Of a stretch of 64,000 nt of DNA, positions 30,725 to 42,290 are shown piece by piece. The first letter of the stretch is position 1. Every line of letters starts with the position of its first letter. The notes under the pieces are model-generated. The model did not search any database and was not told the origin of the DNA. It saw nothing but the letters and a program-made list of their open reading frames with translations. The DNA is from Prorocentrum cordatum (lineage: Eukaryota; Sar; Dinophyceae; Prorocentrales; Prorocentraceae): contig CAUYUJ010020282.1 in NCBI GenBank assembly GCA_963575745.1, forward strand, positions 249,315 to 313,314, written 5' to 3'. The position numbers were made by a program, and so were the translations under genes.

Positions 30725-31140
30725 CCCAATATCGGTTCGTATTGGGGCCATCTTAACCGTCTTGGAGGTTTCTTGTGCTGTCTTGGAGACCATGGATAGC
30801 TATCAGGGATGGTTTGGAGGCTATCCTGTTCGTCTTGGACTCCGTATTGGGCCATCCAAAGTGTGCTGGAGTCTATCTCGGAATGTTGTGGGGCAGCTTT
30901 GGAGCTCTCTTGGTGGCTTCTTGAGCCGTATGGAGGCCATCTTAAGTTGTCTTGGAGGTCATCCTTTGATTTCTTTGATACATTCGGGAAGCATATAGGG
31001 CTCTCTTGAAGCCATCTTGGACAATTTGGGCGTCTTGGGACAGTCTTGCAGACCAGTTTTGGTTAAGTACCTCTGCCGCCTTGGAGACTAAGTTTGACTG
31101 TCTTCCGTCTTGGGCCATCTTGGACGCTCCAACGCCTCGC
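30725..31140 (+). repeat. GCC.TCTTGG-type dispersed repeat, copy 2
   Basis: GGCCATCTTAACCGTCTTGG, GTCTTGGAGGTCATCC, GAAGCCATCTTGGAC and similar units. Same style as 26589-27060. Confidence 0.8.
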
Positions 31141-31177
31141 GACCGCTCCCGTCCAGGTCCCGGGGAGGGGTGTAAAA

Positions 31178-31242
31178 GATGATGATGACGACGGCGATGA
31201 TGATGATGATGATGATGATGACGACGATGATTATGATTTTGT

Positions 31243-31277
<35 letters not shown>

Positions 31278-31600
31278 GCGTTGATGGTGATGGTGATGAT
31301 AATGGCGATGATGGGGATGATGGGGATGACGATGATGATGATGATGATGACGACGATGACGAATATGATGATGATGATGATGATGATGATGATGGTGATG
31401 GTGATGGTGATGACGATGACGAAGTTGATGATGGTGATGATGATGATGATTATGATGATGATGGCGTTGATGATGATGATGATGATGATAATGGCGATGA
31501 TGGGGATGATGGGGATGACGATGATGATGATGATGATGACGACGATGACGAATATGATGATGATGATGATGGTGATGGTGATGACGATGACGATGACGAA

Positions 31601-31643
<43 letters not shown>

Positions 31644-31644
31644 C

Positions 31645-31692
<48 letters not shown>

Positions 31693-31732
31693 CGATGATG
31701 ATGATGACGACGACGACGACGACGCATCCTCT
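31178..31732. repeat. (GAT)n imperfect microsatellite
   Basis: About 550 bp of GAT repeat with GAC, GGT and GGC variants. It gives poly-Asp, poly-Met or Ile/His frames that should not be annotated as proteins. Confidence 0.97.
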
Positions 31733-31803
31733 GCTGGTGGAGCTGGTGGAGCTGGTGGAGCTGGTGGAGTTGGTGGAGTTGGTGGAGTTGGTGGAGTTGG
31801 TTG
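31733..31803. repeat. (GGTGGAGYT)n 9-bp repeat
   Basis: About eight tandem copies of GGTGGAGCT or GGTGGAGTT, encoding Gly-Gly-Ala/Val on the plus strand. Confidence 0.95.
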
Positions 31804-32159
31804 AGTTTGTTGGCCCTGCGCGCACTCGACCACTTCCACCAACACGCGAAGCCCATGAAGCAAGCGAAACCAACACTATAGGTAGAATTAACCCTCTCAC
31901 ATGTATATATATACATATACATATATATGTAATGCTACATGTACGTATGTGGAAATTCAGGTCACAAGACACGATTGCATATGATGTCGGAAAAATCCAC
32001 GTTGAACACCTTTGAAACTTGAGGTTTTTTTTGACGGGTTCTGGCATGCGCCCACGACGACGCGCGTGTGCACTCCGTCCCGTTCGTTGACAATTAGTTT
32101 TTTTGCAGAGAGTGATATGCGATAAACGAGAGCGCGCGCACTGCATGTTTTTTGGACAA

Positions 32160-33010
32160 AGGATGACGGGGAGGTGGTTCGAAACTGGCTTTATTGGGAT
32201 CGCATGAGTTCATGTTCGAATTCGAGATGGCGCAGGGTCGAATATAGATTGCACATCCCCAGGGGGCGAGGTGACAGGTCTGGCCCCGGGAGGGTGGTAG
32301 ACATTTTGGTTTGGGACGGAGAATCCATGCGGCGCATTTCGCATTTCATCGTGCCGATCTTGAGGGTGCGAGGTCCGCTGCTCGCGCAATTCTCCAACCG
32401 ACCCACCCGTAAATTCGTTTACTAAACCCATTCGGCGGCGATTGCGATGACTGTTTGGAGCTTGTTGGCTCGTCGCAGCGGCCGCACAAGCGCACGCATG
32501 CTCGCGCGCAGAGCGGCCTACTAGTCTGGCGCGACCGGCGCGGCCGCAGTGGCGCTGACCGCCTGGGACTTCCCAGCTCGTCTTGCAGGCCGCGCTGACG
32601 CGTTGGCACTTCAGTTCGATTCGGTGACTCGGGTGAGCGCGGTGTCATGGCGACGTTGACAACGGCAGACACGATGATGATTGTAGTGATGTTGCTGAGG
32701 ACGATGACGATGACGACGGCAATGCCGATGACGCTGATGGCGTCCACGTGTCGGCGCCGAAGATACCGCAGGGTTTCGACGTGCTCGCGCGGCCGACGGG
32801 CGGGAGTGGCCCGCATGGTATTATTTGACAGGGGTTGTGCCCCCTTGGGCCCCCCCCCAGCTCGCGCGCAAAGGCGTTCGAATGATTTCGACATGCGCTT
32901 GCGGAACGCACGCTGTGTGATGAGAGCTTTGAAAACCAGGGCGTTGTTTTAAGACTTTCGACGAGCGCGAGCGCATAGTTTACTCTCTGCCCCCCCAAAA
33001 AACGCGTTAG
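32160..33010 (+). repeat. Long dispersed repeat L, unit 2
   Basis: Begins with sequence shared with unit 3 (CATGAGTTCATGTTCGA, ATCCCCAG.G.GCG, TGCGAGGTCC), then the core common to all three units. Ends near a poly-C stretch at 32990. Divergence among units is moderate, with many small indels. Confidence 0.85.
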
Positions 33011-33169
33011 ACCATGTAGAACAATCTATCGGGACAGTCAATTTTATAATCCGTGCGAAGCCGGATGTTCTTTGGTAGATGTCGGCATTCGCGCGGCGTC
33101 GCGCACGTATGCAGTTCGCCCCGAGATTCGGCAAGGAGCGCACGCGCATTCTGTTTTTGGGGGGGCGCA

Positions 33170-34175
33170 AGTGATGGCAGAGAGGGGACGGAGTCGACAC
33201 CAGCTTTATTTTGTGATCACATGAGTTCATGTTCGACTGAAATGCGGGGCGCTGCCACATGTAAACTTGGCCATCCCCAGAGAGCGGGCATGGGCCCGGG
33301 AAGAATCCGATTTCGAGGTTGCGAGGTCCATTGCCCGCGCAATCATCCCACCCACCCACCCGCTCATTTGAACGACCCATGCGGCGGCGATTGCGATGAC
33401 TGCTTGGCGATGGCTGTCGCCTCGCTGCGGCCGAGCGTGCGCGCAAGCGCGTGCGTATAGCGGCTTGCTAGTCTGGTGCGACCGGCGCGGCCGCGGTGAC
33501 GCTGACCGCCACGGAAGTCTCTGCGCGTCTTGCAGGCCGCGCAAGCACGCGGGCACTGCAGTGCGAGTAGGTAGGTTACTCGGGCGGGCACGGTATCACG
33601 GCGACGTCGGCGACAGCAGACGCGATGATGATAGTAGCGATGCTGGAGACGACGATGACAGTGACGATGTCAGAGCCACTGACGGCGCCGATGTAGATCA
33701 TGCTGATGACGATGGTTTTCACGCGTCGGCGATAAATTCTTTGGGGGGGGGGTCGACATGCTTGCGCGGCCGACGGGTGCGAGTGGCCCGCATTGTATGC
33801 TTTGAGGGGGATCGTGCCCCCCCCCCCACACACACACACGCACGCGTGCAAAACGTTCGAATGATTCCGACATGCGCGCGCGAATGGCCCGCTTAGCCGC
33901 ATGTGACTACAACGCTGAGGACAAACTATTTTTTGATAATTCGCAACCGCGCGCACATTTTTGGGGATAGCGTATTTTGCACAACCGCTGTTGTTTTGTG
34001 TAAAACAGAAAACGGTTTTGTGGAACCTGGCCTTAACATCCCATCGAACCCTGAGGATTCTACATGAATTCGGCACGCGCGCTCGACGACGCGCGCATGA
34101 GGACTGTGCCTTAGATATTGCCAGGGACTGTTGCGAAGTAGTGGATGCTGGTACACGGGTGAGCGCGCATATTTC
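33170..34175 (+). repeat. Long dispersed repeat L, unit 3
   Basis: Direct repeat of unit 2, offset by about 950-1000 bp. Shared blocks include CATGAGTTCATGTTCGA, TGACTGCTTGGCGATGGCTG (with unit 1) and GCGCGGCCGACGGGTGCGAG. A (CA)n run lies at 33829-33842. A further fragment (ATCCCCGGGGGCGCGCG) near 34280 suggests the start of a fourth unit. Confidence 0.85.
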
Positions 34176-34364
34176 CATTTAGCGAGGATGTTGGGGGGGG
34201 GCGATGAGGGCTTTGGCTGGGATGATATGACCTCACTTACAAAATGAACGATGGAGCAGAATCGTTGGTAGCTTGCACTATCCCCGGGGGCGCGCGAAAC
34301 CCGGGTGGGTAGATTCGAATGGATTTGTCTTGTGAACATAAAAGAACGTAGGTTGTGCAATACG

Positions 34365-34690
34365 TGCGGCGCAAGGTATGCAAAGTAACGCAGAGCAGGG
34401 CACCGCAATACGAAACAACTCAACGCAACGGAGCGAAACGCAAAAGAAAACAATGCGAATTAACGCGAAGAAATGCAAAGCAACGCAACGCAATGCCAAA
34501 TCATGCGAAACAATGCAAAGCAACGCGCACCAATGCAAAGCAGCGCAGCGCAATGCGATTGCAAAACGGTCGGGTTGCAACGCAATGGCGCAGAGCAGCG
34601 CGAACCCATTGCAAGTCAATCGATGGGAAGCACTGCCAATCATCGCAAAGCATGCCAAAGCAACGCGAAGCATCGAAGCAATGCACAGCG
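34365..34690. repeat. Degenerate RNGCA pentamer array, copy 2
   Basis: AAGCA, ACGCA, ATGCG and CAGCG units at 5-bp spacing, in the same orientation as 29190-29624 and again followed by the GGCGACG minisatellite. Confidence 0.9.
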
Positions 34691-35070
34691 GGCGGCGTCT
34701 GGGCGGCGGCGGCGGTGGCCACATGGCGGCCAGAGCGGCCCGCAGGCCCAGGCGACGGGCGGCGACGAGCCGGCCACATGGCGGCCAGAGCGGCCCGCAG
34801 CCCCAGATCTTTCGAACAAGAAGTAAGACGCCCTAAATGCAACCAGTGCCTGAGAGGTGTAGCGGAGTTCGAAGGAACGCAGGGCGAGACGGCGACGGGG
34901 CGGCGCCAGCGACCACGTAGCCGCCAGACCGACGGGGGAACCCAGACCGACGGGGCGGCGACCGCGACCACACAGCCGCCGGGCAAACCCAGAAGACGAG
35001 CGGCGACAAGGCGGCGGCGGGGCGGCGACGACGACCACATGGTCACAAGACTGACGGCCAGGTCCTTAGA
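34691..35070 (+). repeat. GGCGACG/CCACATGGCGGCCAGA minisatellite, copy 2
   Basis: Five or six units such as CCACATGGCGGCCAGAGCGG and CGACCACGTAGCCGCCAGAC. Longer than copy 1 at 29625. Confidence 0.85.
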
Positions 35071-35254
35071 AAAGAATTCAGAAAGCCAGAGTGCTAGCAC
35101 CGACTGGGGAACATACATGGTGTGATTGCCCTTTTGTTTCTTGTGCATGTGCATCCTACTATCGCATCTTACACTGTATAGAAGCGCGGTGGCCCACAGC
35201 AAGTCCCCGCCACTCCTCAACGGTAGTCGTAATAGTAGTGGCGGATGTGGTGAT

Positions 35255-35890
<636 letters not shown>

Positions 35891-36124
35891 CGTCTGGCCT
35901 GTAAACTCGTGGAAACCACCCAAACTCCAAATCATAGAAAAAGCATGGTTGAAACATATGATGCCACTACGTAAAAAAACACGATTCGGCAAACGTGGCC
36001 CCATCAATTAAATGATCATGTGTATGAAATATGAGAGCTCCATGCGTTTCTTATACAGGATGCAGAGTGGTTGTGTTTCGACCCCGGTCCTACGGTCACT
36101 AGCGCACACGCGCGCAAAACATGA

Positions 36125-36250
36125 CTCTGAACGCCACTTGCCAGGAATGGTGCCTCGCCGCTGCTCTAAAATTTAGGGCGGGCTGGGCGTTTCACTTGAG
36201 ACTTCTTCTGTCGAATCTGTCCCGCCACTTGCCAGGAACGTGCAAGACTC
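36125..36250 (-). repeat. Solitary end of the 83-bp array family
   Basis: TTAGGGCGGGCTGGGCGTTTC, an end motif matching 25536, 56075 and 62185, lies between two copies of CGCCACTTGCCAGGAA (36133 and 36224, about 91 bp apart). No extended array remains. Confidence 0.6.
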
Positions 36251-36629
36251 GAATTGCGGTGTCATCGAATGGCCACGCATTCTGTTCCTTCGACCCCTTC
36301 CTCCCACCTCTTGTAATCCTCCTAGTTCCCGCCTGGGTTTCGACCCGAACGCAGCGTCCAACAAGCAACCGCACCCTGCCCCCTTGCAGCAGTTCGGGGG
36401 GAGAATCACCCAGTTCCGCGTGCGACTGGAAAGTGGACGGGTGGGGGGAGCGGCGAGGGAAAGGGAGAGGAGGTGGAGACGAGAGGGAGAGAGGGGAAGG
36501 ACTGGAGGGAGGGAGGCCCAAGGGAAGGGGAGGAAAGGGCAAGAACGAAAGCACGAGAACGGGATCCGTAACCAGTCTGGCTCAAAGCCATAGCCGTGTT
36601 TTTTTCCCCGGCTGTTTTCGTCTAGGCGA
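36251..36629. other. No gene; G/A-rich tract
   Basis: 36436-36560 is GGA/GAGAGG-rich. The rest has no recognised content. The ATG at 36630 lies 30 bp after a TTTTTTTCCCC run. Confidence 0.5.
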
Positions 36630-37592
36630 ATGAAGTTGTTCACTGCGAGTTTCGTGGTGGTGATCGGCTGGGCCGCCTTGAGTTCTGAGCGCCAAGCTGG
36701 TGAGTCCAGTTCGGGTTCGCCCGATGTCCCTGCTCAGTGGGCGGACCTGGCCAATCAACGAGAGGAGGGCCAGGGCATCAGCGGCACCGAGAGTTCGTGG
36801 CACGCTTCCTCTGTCGAGCAGGGTCCCCAGGGCGACGGCGCCATCGACCACCTCGAGGCGGAGATGGCCGACGGTGATGGCGCCATAGTCCCGTATGTGC
36901 CGCGCAGTGACGACGTTGAGATGGCCCACGCTGCCCCCCTTGCTCGCGTGCCACGGCGGCGAACACTCAGACCCAAAGAAGTCATGCAACCGTTGCTCAG
37001 TTTTTTGGAGGCGAACGATTACGACATGCAGGAATTATTTGGCGATCGACAGGCCTTTGTTTTAGCTGCCCTCCCACCCGAGCAACTGACAGACAATGAA
37101 CGTTCCACATAGATGATGAGCGTCTTCACTCGGGCACTCCGTGTATCTGGTCACATTCTTCCCAAAGCAATTCATTGCGTGGCAAGAGTGCACGAGTCAC
37201 ACAGCGAACGCACGTATATCTTCCCAACGACGCAACACAATGTGGCGGAAGATTTGTTCAACCGGAAGCACGTGACTTCTCATTTTGCAGGTGCCAGGGC
37301 GCATGGTGTGTCTGTGGACATGTACCCAATTATTCAGAGACGTGTCGCTACAGCAGCCGTGATTGTGGAACGGCGCGATGCGATCAACATGATCAAGAAA
37401 GTATGCGAAGCTGTCAAGTCCACAGGTGGTCGCTGCATATATTTGGTCGAGCACCCACGGTACGACGAGACGCCAATGCCTGTCAAGACCAAGGAGTCTC
37501 CCATTGCACAGCAGTCTCACGCCAGGGCGTACCAAGTTGTTGAAGACATCGAGATCGAACCTCTGCCGCTGGCTAGACGCACTCAGCACTAG
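36630..37592 (+). pseudogene. N-terminal block of the broken family gene
   Basis: ATG at 36630 opens MKLFTASFVVVIGWAALSSE, then an acidic Ser/Gly/Gln-rich region and RRRTLRPKEVMQPLLSFLE. The frame reaches a TAG at 37110-37112 and continues in the same frame with an ATG directly after it. It proceeds through VHESHSERTYIFPTTQHNVA, SVDMYPIIQRRVATAAVIVE and AINMIKKVCEAVKSTGGRC to a stop at 37590-37592. The uninterrupted frame on both sides makes the TAG most likely a mutation. The hydrophobic start could be a chance signal-like sequence. Confidence 0.55.
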
Positions 37593-38260
37593 ACCGCCCC
37601 AACAGAGCTGTTGAACACAGAGTGGAAATATGGAGTTCTGGTTTATAACAAGGGTTTGTGCACGTCGATTTGTTTTAAAACTACGCAGTGGCTGCAATGC
37701 TTATCTAGAACAACAGGTGGGGTTTACGCTGATGTCATTGAACTGTCCATGTTACCGCTCCACGAAGTATTTCTTTGAGTATACGTGCAGGGCTGCTACA
37801 AATGATGCCGACAAAGCTGTTGCGAAAGCAGAACGTGACATCGCAAACGTAGGATATCGCCACCATTATTTCGCTTTCAAGTGTCAGTTACACAGGGCGG
37901 CCGCCATGAGAGAGCACGCCCTTAAACATGTGTCTTCTGATATTACGGCGCCCATGGCTCCTCGTGCATTGAGCATGCGCATGCAAGGCTCCTTCAACAC
38001 ATTCCGCGCAGCTATGAGAGACGCGCTCGCCAGCCACGGTTTTTTTCACATCCAACAGACAGGCTGCAGGACCGCACTTCCATAGATGACATCATATCTG
38101 TTTTGGACGTATTCCTGCCCGCATCGATCAAACAGAATATACGGAGGCGGGATGCCATTCTTAGTCTGGCGCATTCCGTTGGCGATGGGTTGGCGCGTTA
38201 TGAGCGGTCGTGCCAGCGGCGCAAATCAGAAAATCAATGCCGCAACCGGATGAAGTCATG
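37593..38260 (+). pseudogene. Middle (transposase-like) block of the broken family gene
   Basis: After 37592 one frame continues ELLNTEWKYGVLVYNKGLC. The next frame gives YTCRAATNDADKAVAKAERD and FAFKCQLHRAAAMREHALKH, then MRMQGSFNTFRAAMRDALAS. A third frame gives SIDDIISVLDVFLPASIKQN, IRRRDAILSLAHSVGDG. The N-D-A-D ... C-x-x-H arrangement with following helices resembles the core of the family and recalls DDE/hAT-like enzymes. At least two frameshifts are present within 650 bp. Confidence 0.55.
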
Positions 38261-38528
38261 ATTTGCGTTCGCTCTGGTGCCCTGTATACCAAAGTCTTTC
38301 ACAGGCAGAAATTGGATCAAGAACGAGGATGCGTTTGGCACAGTTGGGCCGCCTCATGCATTCGGCCCCCTCAAACCAACATACATGCGGTTCTGCCGCG
38401 CGCGCGGCGCCAAGGCCCCCATCGATCCGACCCGCGTGTTGCCCAGGCGCTACGAGGGCGACGGCGGCTTCGAGGGCGGCGTCGCGTTTGGCGGCGCCGA
38501 CAAGGGCCCCGACGAGGTGCGCGAGTGA
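38261..38528 (+). pseudogene. Uncertain fragment, possibly same gene
   Basis: The frame of 38277-38528 reads FGTVGPPHAFGPLKPTYMRF and then a Gly/Ala/Asp-rich end (DGGFEGGVAFGGADKGPDE). It is coding-like, with no separate family recognised. Confidence 0.35.
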
Positions 38529-38574
38529 AGGAAAGAACAACATCAATCCTGCAAGTGGCCCTGAAACCACATAA

Positions 38575-38850
38575 ACAAACTGAACATATGAGGGTCAGCT
38601 GGGGCTGCGGGCGGGCCGTCTGTTCCCGGGGGGCCTTCTGGGACTGCGCGCGGGCCGTCGGCCCCCGCGGGGGTCGGCTGGGGCTGCGCGCGGATGCGTC
38701 GGCTCTCTAAGAGTCGACTGGGGCTGCGCGCGGGACCGTCGGCCCCCACGGGGGTCGGCTGGGATTGCGCGCGGGGCCGTCGGCCCCCAGGGAGTGGGCC
38801 GGGGCTGCGCGCAGACCGTCGGCCCCCACATGGCGCAACGCGAGCATGTC
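38575..38850. repeat. About 50-bp minisatellite (CTGGGGCTGCGCGCGGGCCGTCGGCC)
   Basis: Five to six units containing GGCTGGGGCTGCGCGCG and CCGTCGGCCCCCACGGGG, inserted between coding blocks of the broken family gene. Confidence 0.9.
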
Positions 38851-38924
38851 TACATGAATTAAATGGGGGGGCCCTTTAATACATCATTGTTCAACAGGCG
38901 TGTGTCAGTCACTCTGCGTGCCCC

Positions 38925-39095
38925 CCTCCCCCCCCCCCCCCCTCGCCCCTTTGCCCGCTCCCCCCCTCCCCCCCTCGCCCCTCCCTGCCTGCCCCCTTGC
39001 CTTCACTGCCGCCCTCCGCCTCGCTTCATCATCGCACGCGTCCTCCTCCGCGTCCTCCTCCTCGTCGCGCCCCCCGCCCCCCTCTTTTTTGTTTG
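38925..39095. repeat. C-rich and CTC/GTC low-complexity tract
   Basis: Poly-C runs, CCCCCTCGCCCC repeats and CGTCCTCCTC repeats. No gene. Confidence 0.85.
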
Positions 39096-39099
39096 CGAG

Positions 39100-39790
39100 G
39101 TAGCGGAACCTGTGATCCCAGCGTGGGCGACTTGCAGGATTGACGCTGGGTCGCGGACGCTGTTTCCGTTGGCCACCAGGCAGATTACAATGACACCAGA
39201 CAAGTGCAAGACGCTCGTCGCAAACACGCCCTCAAGATGTGCTACCATCCATCACTGTTGGCCGAAGTTGCCACAGCCAGAACACTCATCGAGCCGCGCC
39301 GTGCGCACGTCCAACAGCCGTTGTATTTCGGGGGCAATCAATTTGAATGGAGGCAGCGGGCCCACGAGGCATCCGCCCTCAGCAGCGGCGCCACAGGCGC
39401 TGGGCCCAGGCACCATAGAGTCACTATAGCAACGTCGCGTGTTCTTGAGGATGAGTTCTTGCCCAGCACGCGCGACATCATGACAAGCAGCGATAGACGC
39501 AGAGCAGTGCCCCAGCACAGCAGAACTGAACGCTTGAGGACGGAATGGCTTTGCAAGTTGGTGCACAGCGCATGTGGTATTAACGAGATGAAGCACGACT
39601 ACAAACGATAGCCTATGAAACTGTCCTGCGCCCTTTCTGATTCAGATTTATTGAAGAGGATGTCGAAAGCACCGCAGTGTGCGATGGATAGATGCTCGAG
39701 GCAATTGTTGACGCTTCGCGTGCCCCCGCCAGCCCATCCACTAACAATGTCCAGCGGGGTTGAGGTCACCAGGGAAGTGGTTTAACACGC
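39100..39790 (+). pseudogene. Third block of the broken family gene
   Basis: The frame ending at 39611 reads VQDARRKHALKMCYHPSLLA, EVATARTLIEPRRAHVQQPL and GGNQFEWRQRAHEASALSSG, then an Arg/His-rich stretch to RTERLRTEWLCKLVHSACG. The 'TARTLIEP' and 'FEWRQRAHEA' helices match the segment after the transposase-like core in the family as I recall it. Further in-frame-like sequence (LSCALSDSDLLKRMSKAP) follows to about 39780. Confidence 0.5.
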
Positions 39791-39800
39791 ATGAGAACAG

Positions 39801-39906
39801 GGGGGGGGGGGGGGGGGGGGAATCGTCATGCACGCGAAAGGGGGGATATGGGGGATGGATGGTCGTCGCCGCCGCGCCGGAGGGAGGAGGAGAGGAGGGG
39901 GGGGGG

Positions 39907-39937
<31 letters not shown>

Positions 39938-39985
39938 TGAGGTGGAGCAAGGCGAGGACGAGGAGGAGGAGGAGAGGGAGGAAAA
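39801..39985. repeat. Poly-G runs and (GGA)n tract
   Basis: A G run at 39800-39820, another at 39898-39918, then GGA repeats to about 39985. Homopolymer lengths may be assembly-dependent. Confidence 0.95.
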
Positions 39986-40009
39986 GGAGGTAGAGTTGGG
40001 TACCTCGGT

Positions 40010-40565
40010 GATCCTCTTGAGGCCTCGCGCGGGGTCTCTTGGGGGGCGTCTTGGGGGCCTATTGGGGCAGTCTGGGCGCCTCTTGGGGCCCCCGCGGTGC
40101 GCTCTCTGGCGCTTTAGGTGCGATTGTGGGGCCATCTTGGAGGGCCTGGAGCAAACCAGAGGGACACTTGACTTAGCGCACCCCCATCGGGAGCCACCAA
40201 CATTGTCTATTTGCGCCCTCTGGGAGCGCTATTGGGGCGCTCTTGGGCGTTCCTGGGGCCGGCGTAGGGCTCTCTTGGGCTTCTCTCGGGGCATTGTTGG
40301 GCCATCTCGGAGCCGTCTTGAAGCCTCGGGAGGCCGTCGAAGGGGAAGGGCGACTATGCAAGCATCGCTGTTTTTTTCTTAGGTATTGGAAGGCGTCTCG
40401 CTTCTTGGGGGCCTCCTTGGAGGTTTCGGAGGCGTCGCGGGGCCGTCTTGGAGCGTTCTTGGGGCCTCTTGGGGCACCTTAGGGGCCGACTTGGGGCATC
40501 TTAGACCATATTGAGCCATTGTGGGGTCGTGTTTGGCATTATGAGGCCCTCTTGGCGCCATATGT
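40010..40565 (+). repeat. GCC.TCTTGG-type dispersed repeat, copy 3
   Basis: Units such as GGGGGCGTCTTGGGGGCC, GCCATCTTGGAGGGCCTGG and TCTTGGGGCCTCTTGGGG. It is inserted between coding blocks of the broken family gene. Confidence 0.85.
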
Positions 40566-40689
40566 CAAGGAAACGCACCCTCAGACACCTCGCGGTGCGC
40601 CCCGCCCAGGCCCAGGGGGGGGGGGCGCGGGGGGAGGGGTCAACCTCTCCCCGAACGGGAAGAACGGGGGTTGGAAGGATAAGTTCGCT

Positions 40690-42112
40690 AGACACCTGCG
40701 CCCAGAGGGTTGGTTGGATTCCTTTCAGAAATTACGAATGCAGAATCTCAGACCGACCGCCAACACATGCTCAGACTTATTGCGTTGCTTGCAGAGCTTC
40801 CCCGCGCTTCTACACGACGCATATTGAATATTATGTCGACCCAGGCGCCAGCGCTGCCCATGGGAAATCTGAATGCCGAGTGTGTTGGTTCCCAGCACAG
40901 GAAGAAAAACAAGTTGCGGGGGCGCCAAGATGCTTCGCGCCACGAACGGTTTCGTCAGCGGCCCGAGGAGACCGATGACCCGCCCCCCCGCGACGGCGCG
41001 AAGAAGAGGACGATGGGCTCCTACAGGGTGTGGGTTTCTGAGCAGACTGCAGGGGTGCGCGGGCCAGGCAGGGGCTTGTCTGCGCTGGCCGCCTCCTACG
41101 CGGAGATCTCCGACCAGGAGTTCCAGCGTCTGCGAGAGAGGGCAGCCGCGGCCGACGATGCTCGAGTGGCAGGATCACAACACCCCCTGGGCATGAAACC
41201 TTCTCGCGTGGATCGGGCGGGCCGCCGCCGGCGCCAGGCGGCGTTGGCGAGGGCAGCCGTCGACGCCAACCAACATGTGATCCAGTCCACAGATTCCGAT
41301 CGCACCAGCAGGGAGTCCTTGGACGATGTGATTCGAGAGTCCACGGTCAAATGGTCGGATATCCACGACTCTGGCAGGCGCTGCCGCGAGCGCTACCGCA
41401 TCGACGCCGCCATCGACTCGGCCTCCGCGCAGCAGCTGGCCACGTGCACGAACGGCCCCGACCTCGGCCAGGGAAGCGCGGATCGCGCTTGCAGCTCCAT
41501 CGGCGCAGAGCACGTCTTGGACCAAGTATTTGCGGTGCCCTTGCAGCAGCAGGCCTCTGAATCTCATTCTCACGTGAGCTTGCGCTGGCAGTCTACATCG
41601 ATTGGTCGAGCCATAAGAGCAGGCAGCGCTTCGAGAATAGCACCAGGAATCCAGAAAGTCATGGGGCTGCTCGACCAGACCTGTCACGGGATGTCTGCCC
41701 CCGCGCAACACTATGGAGATCACGACCGCGACTTCGCGCGGCATAGGGATTCGAAATGTTGTCGTGCTGGCATTCGTGTCTGCGCCGCTGGTGAGAATGG
41801 CCACGCATCGAAACATGTTCTTGCGATGACTGCGTGCCTTCGTCGCCTGCGCCCTCCGCATTCGCAGGCGCGGAAGAACCTCATCCCGGGCAAGCTCGTC
41901 CTCGGCCTCGCGGGCGCGGACCAGTCAGGAGCCATCGGTGGGCACGTGCTGAGCGCGCGTGTTTTAGGGGCGCTGCTCGAAACGCGCTTTCTTGGAGTAG
42001 GCGCCCAGAACGCCTTGCCTTCCCCGTGCCCAGTCGCCTCCCCCTGGCCTTCCGAACGCTTTCCCCGCGCCCTCCTCGACCGCCCCCCCCCCCCCCCCTC
42101 GCCCGCCCCATA
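40690..42112 (+). pseudogene. Fourth block of the broken family gene, long open frame
   Basis: About 467 codons are open, ending TAG at 42111-42113. ITNAESQTDRQHMLRLIALL, a basic stretch (HRKKNKLRGRQDASRHERFR) and then GSYRVWVSEQTAG, LSALAASYAEISDQEFQRLR and RVDRAGRRRRQAALARAAVD recall the 'W-R-x-F/W ... LA..Y..L' (HMG-box-like) helical segment near the end of the family. The last 100 codons become Pro/Ser-rich and run into a poly-C stretch, so the genuine coding part may end near 41900. It lacks an N-terminal start of its own. Confidence 0.5.
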
Positions 42113-42119
42113 GACTTCG

Positions 42120-42265
42120 GGGGCGCAACTGAACGGGGCGGGCAGGGGCGCGGAGGAGGAGGGGGGGGGCAAGACGAGACGGTCGGCAAACGGAAGGAGG
42201 GAGAGGACTTCAGAGGGGGAGGGGGAGGGGCGGTTTTCGCCCTGGGGCCGACGTCCGAGCAGCGC
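42120..42265. repeat. G-rich low-complexity tract
   Basis: GGAGG/GGGGGG-rich sequence between two coding blocks. Confidence 0.85.
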
Positions 42266-42290
42266 CTTTGAAAATCACGCGCGCTCAAGC

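Larger units (their letters stand above)
30650..31900. mobile_element. Element with 43-bp terminal inverted repeats and (GAT)n core
   Basis: Arms 30650-30692 and 31858-31900 are reverse complements with 39 of 43 matches and include TTAATTCTACCTAT and GTTGGTTTCGCTTGCTT. AT-rich ATACATATGTATATATG-type sequence lies just outside both arms. The interior carries the GCC.TCTTGG repeat (30725-31140), a (GAT)n tract and a 9-bp GGTGGAGTT array. It splits repeat L. No transposase is encoded, so it would be non-autonomous. No target-site duplication was confirmed. Confidence 0.75.

Noticed and set aside
31094-32146. Poly-Asp, poly-Met and poly-His proteins over 31.1-31.8 kb
   Set aside because: (GAT)n repeat read in different frames; unlike the GAC run at 58119, there is no natural coding sequence around it.
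36580-36600. Relic of the dinoflagellate spliced leader (GGCTCAA)
   Set aside because: Only GGCTCAA matches; the preceding bases do not fit the leader, so this is no better than chance.
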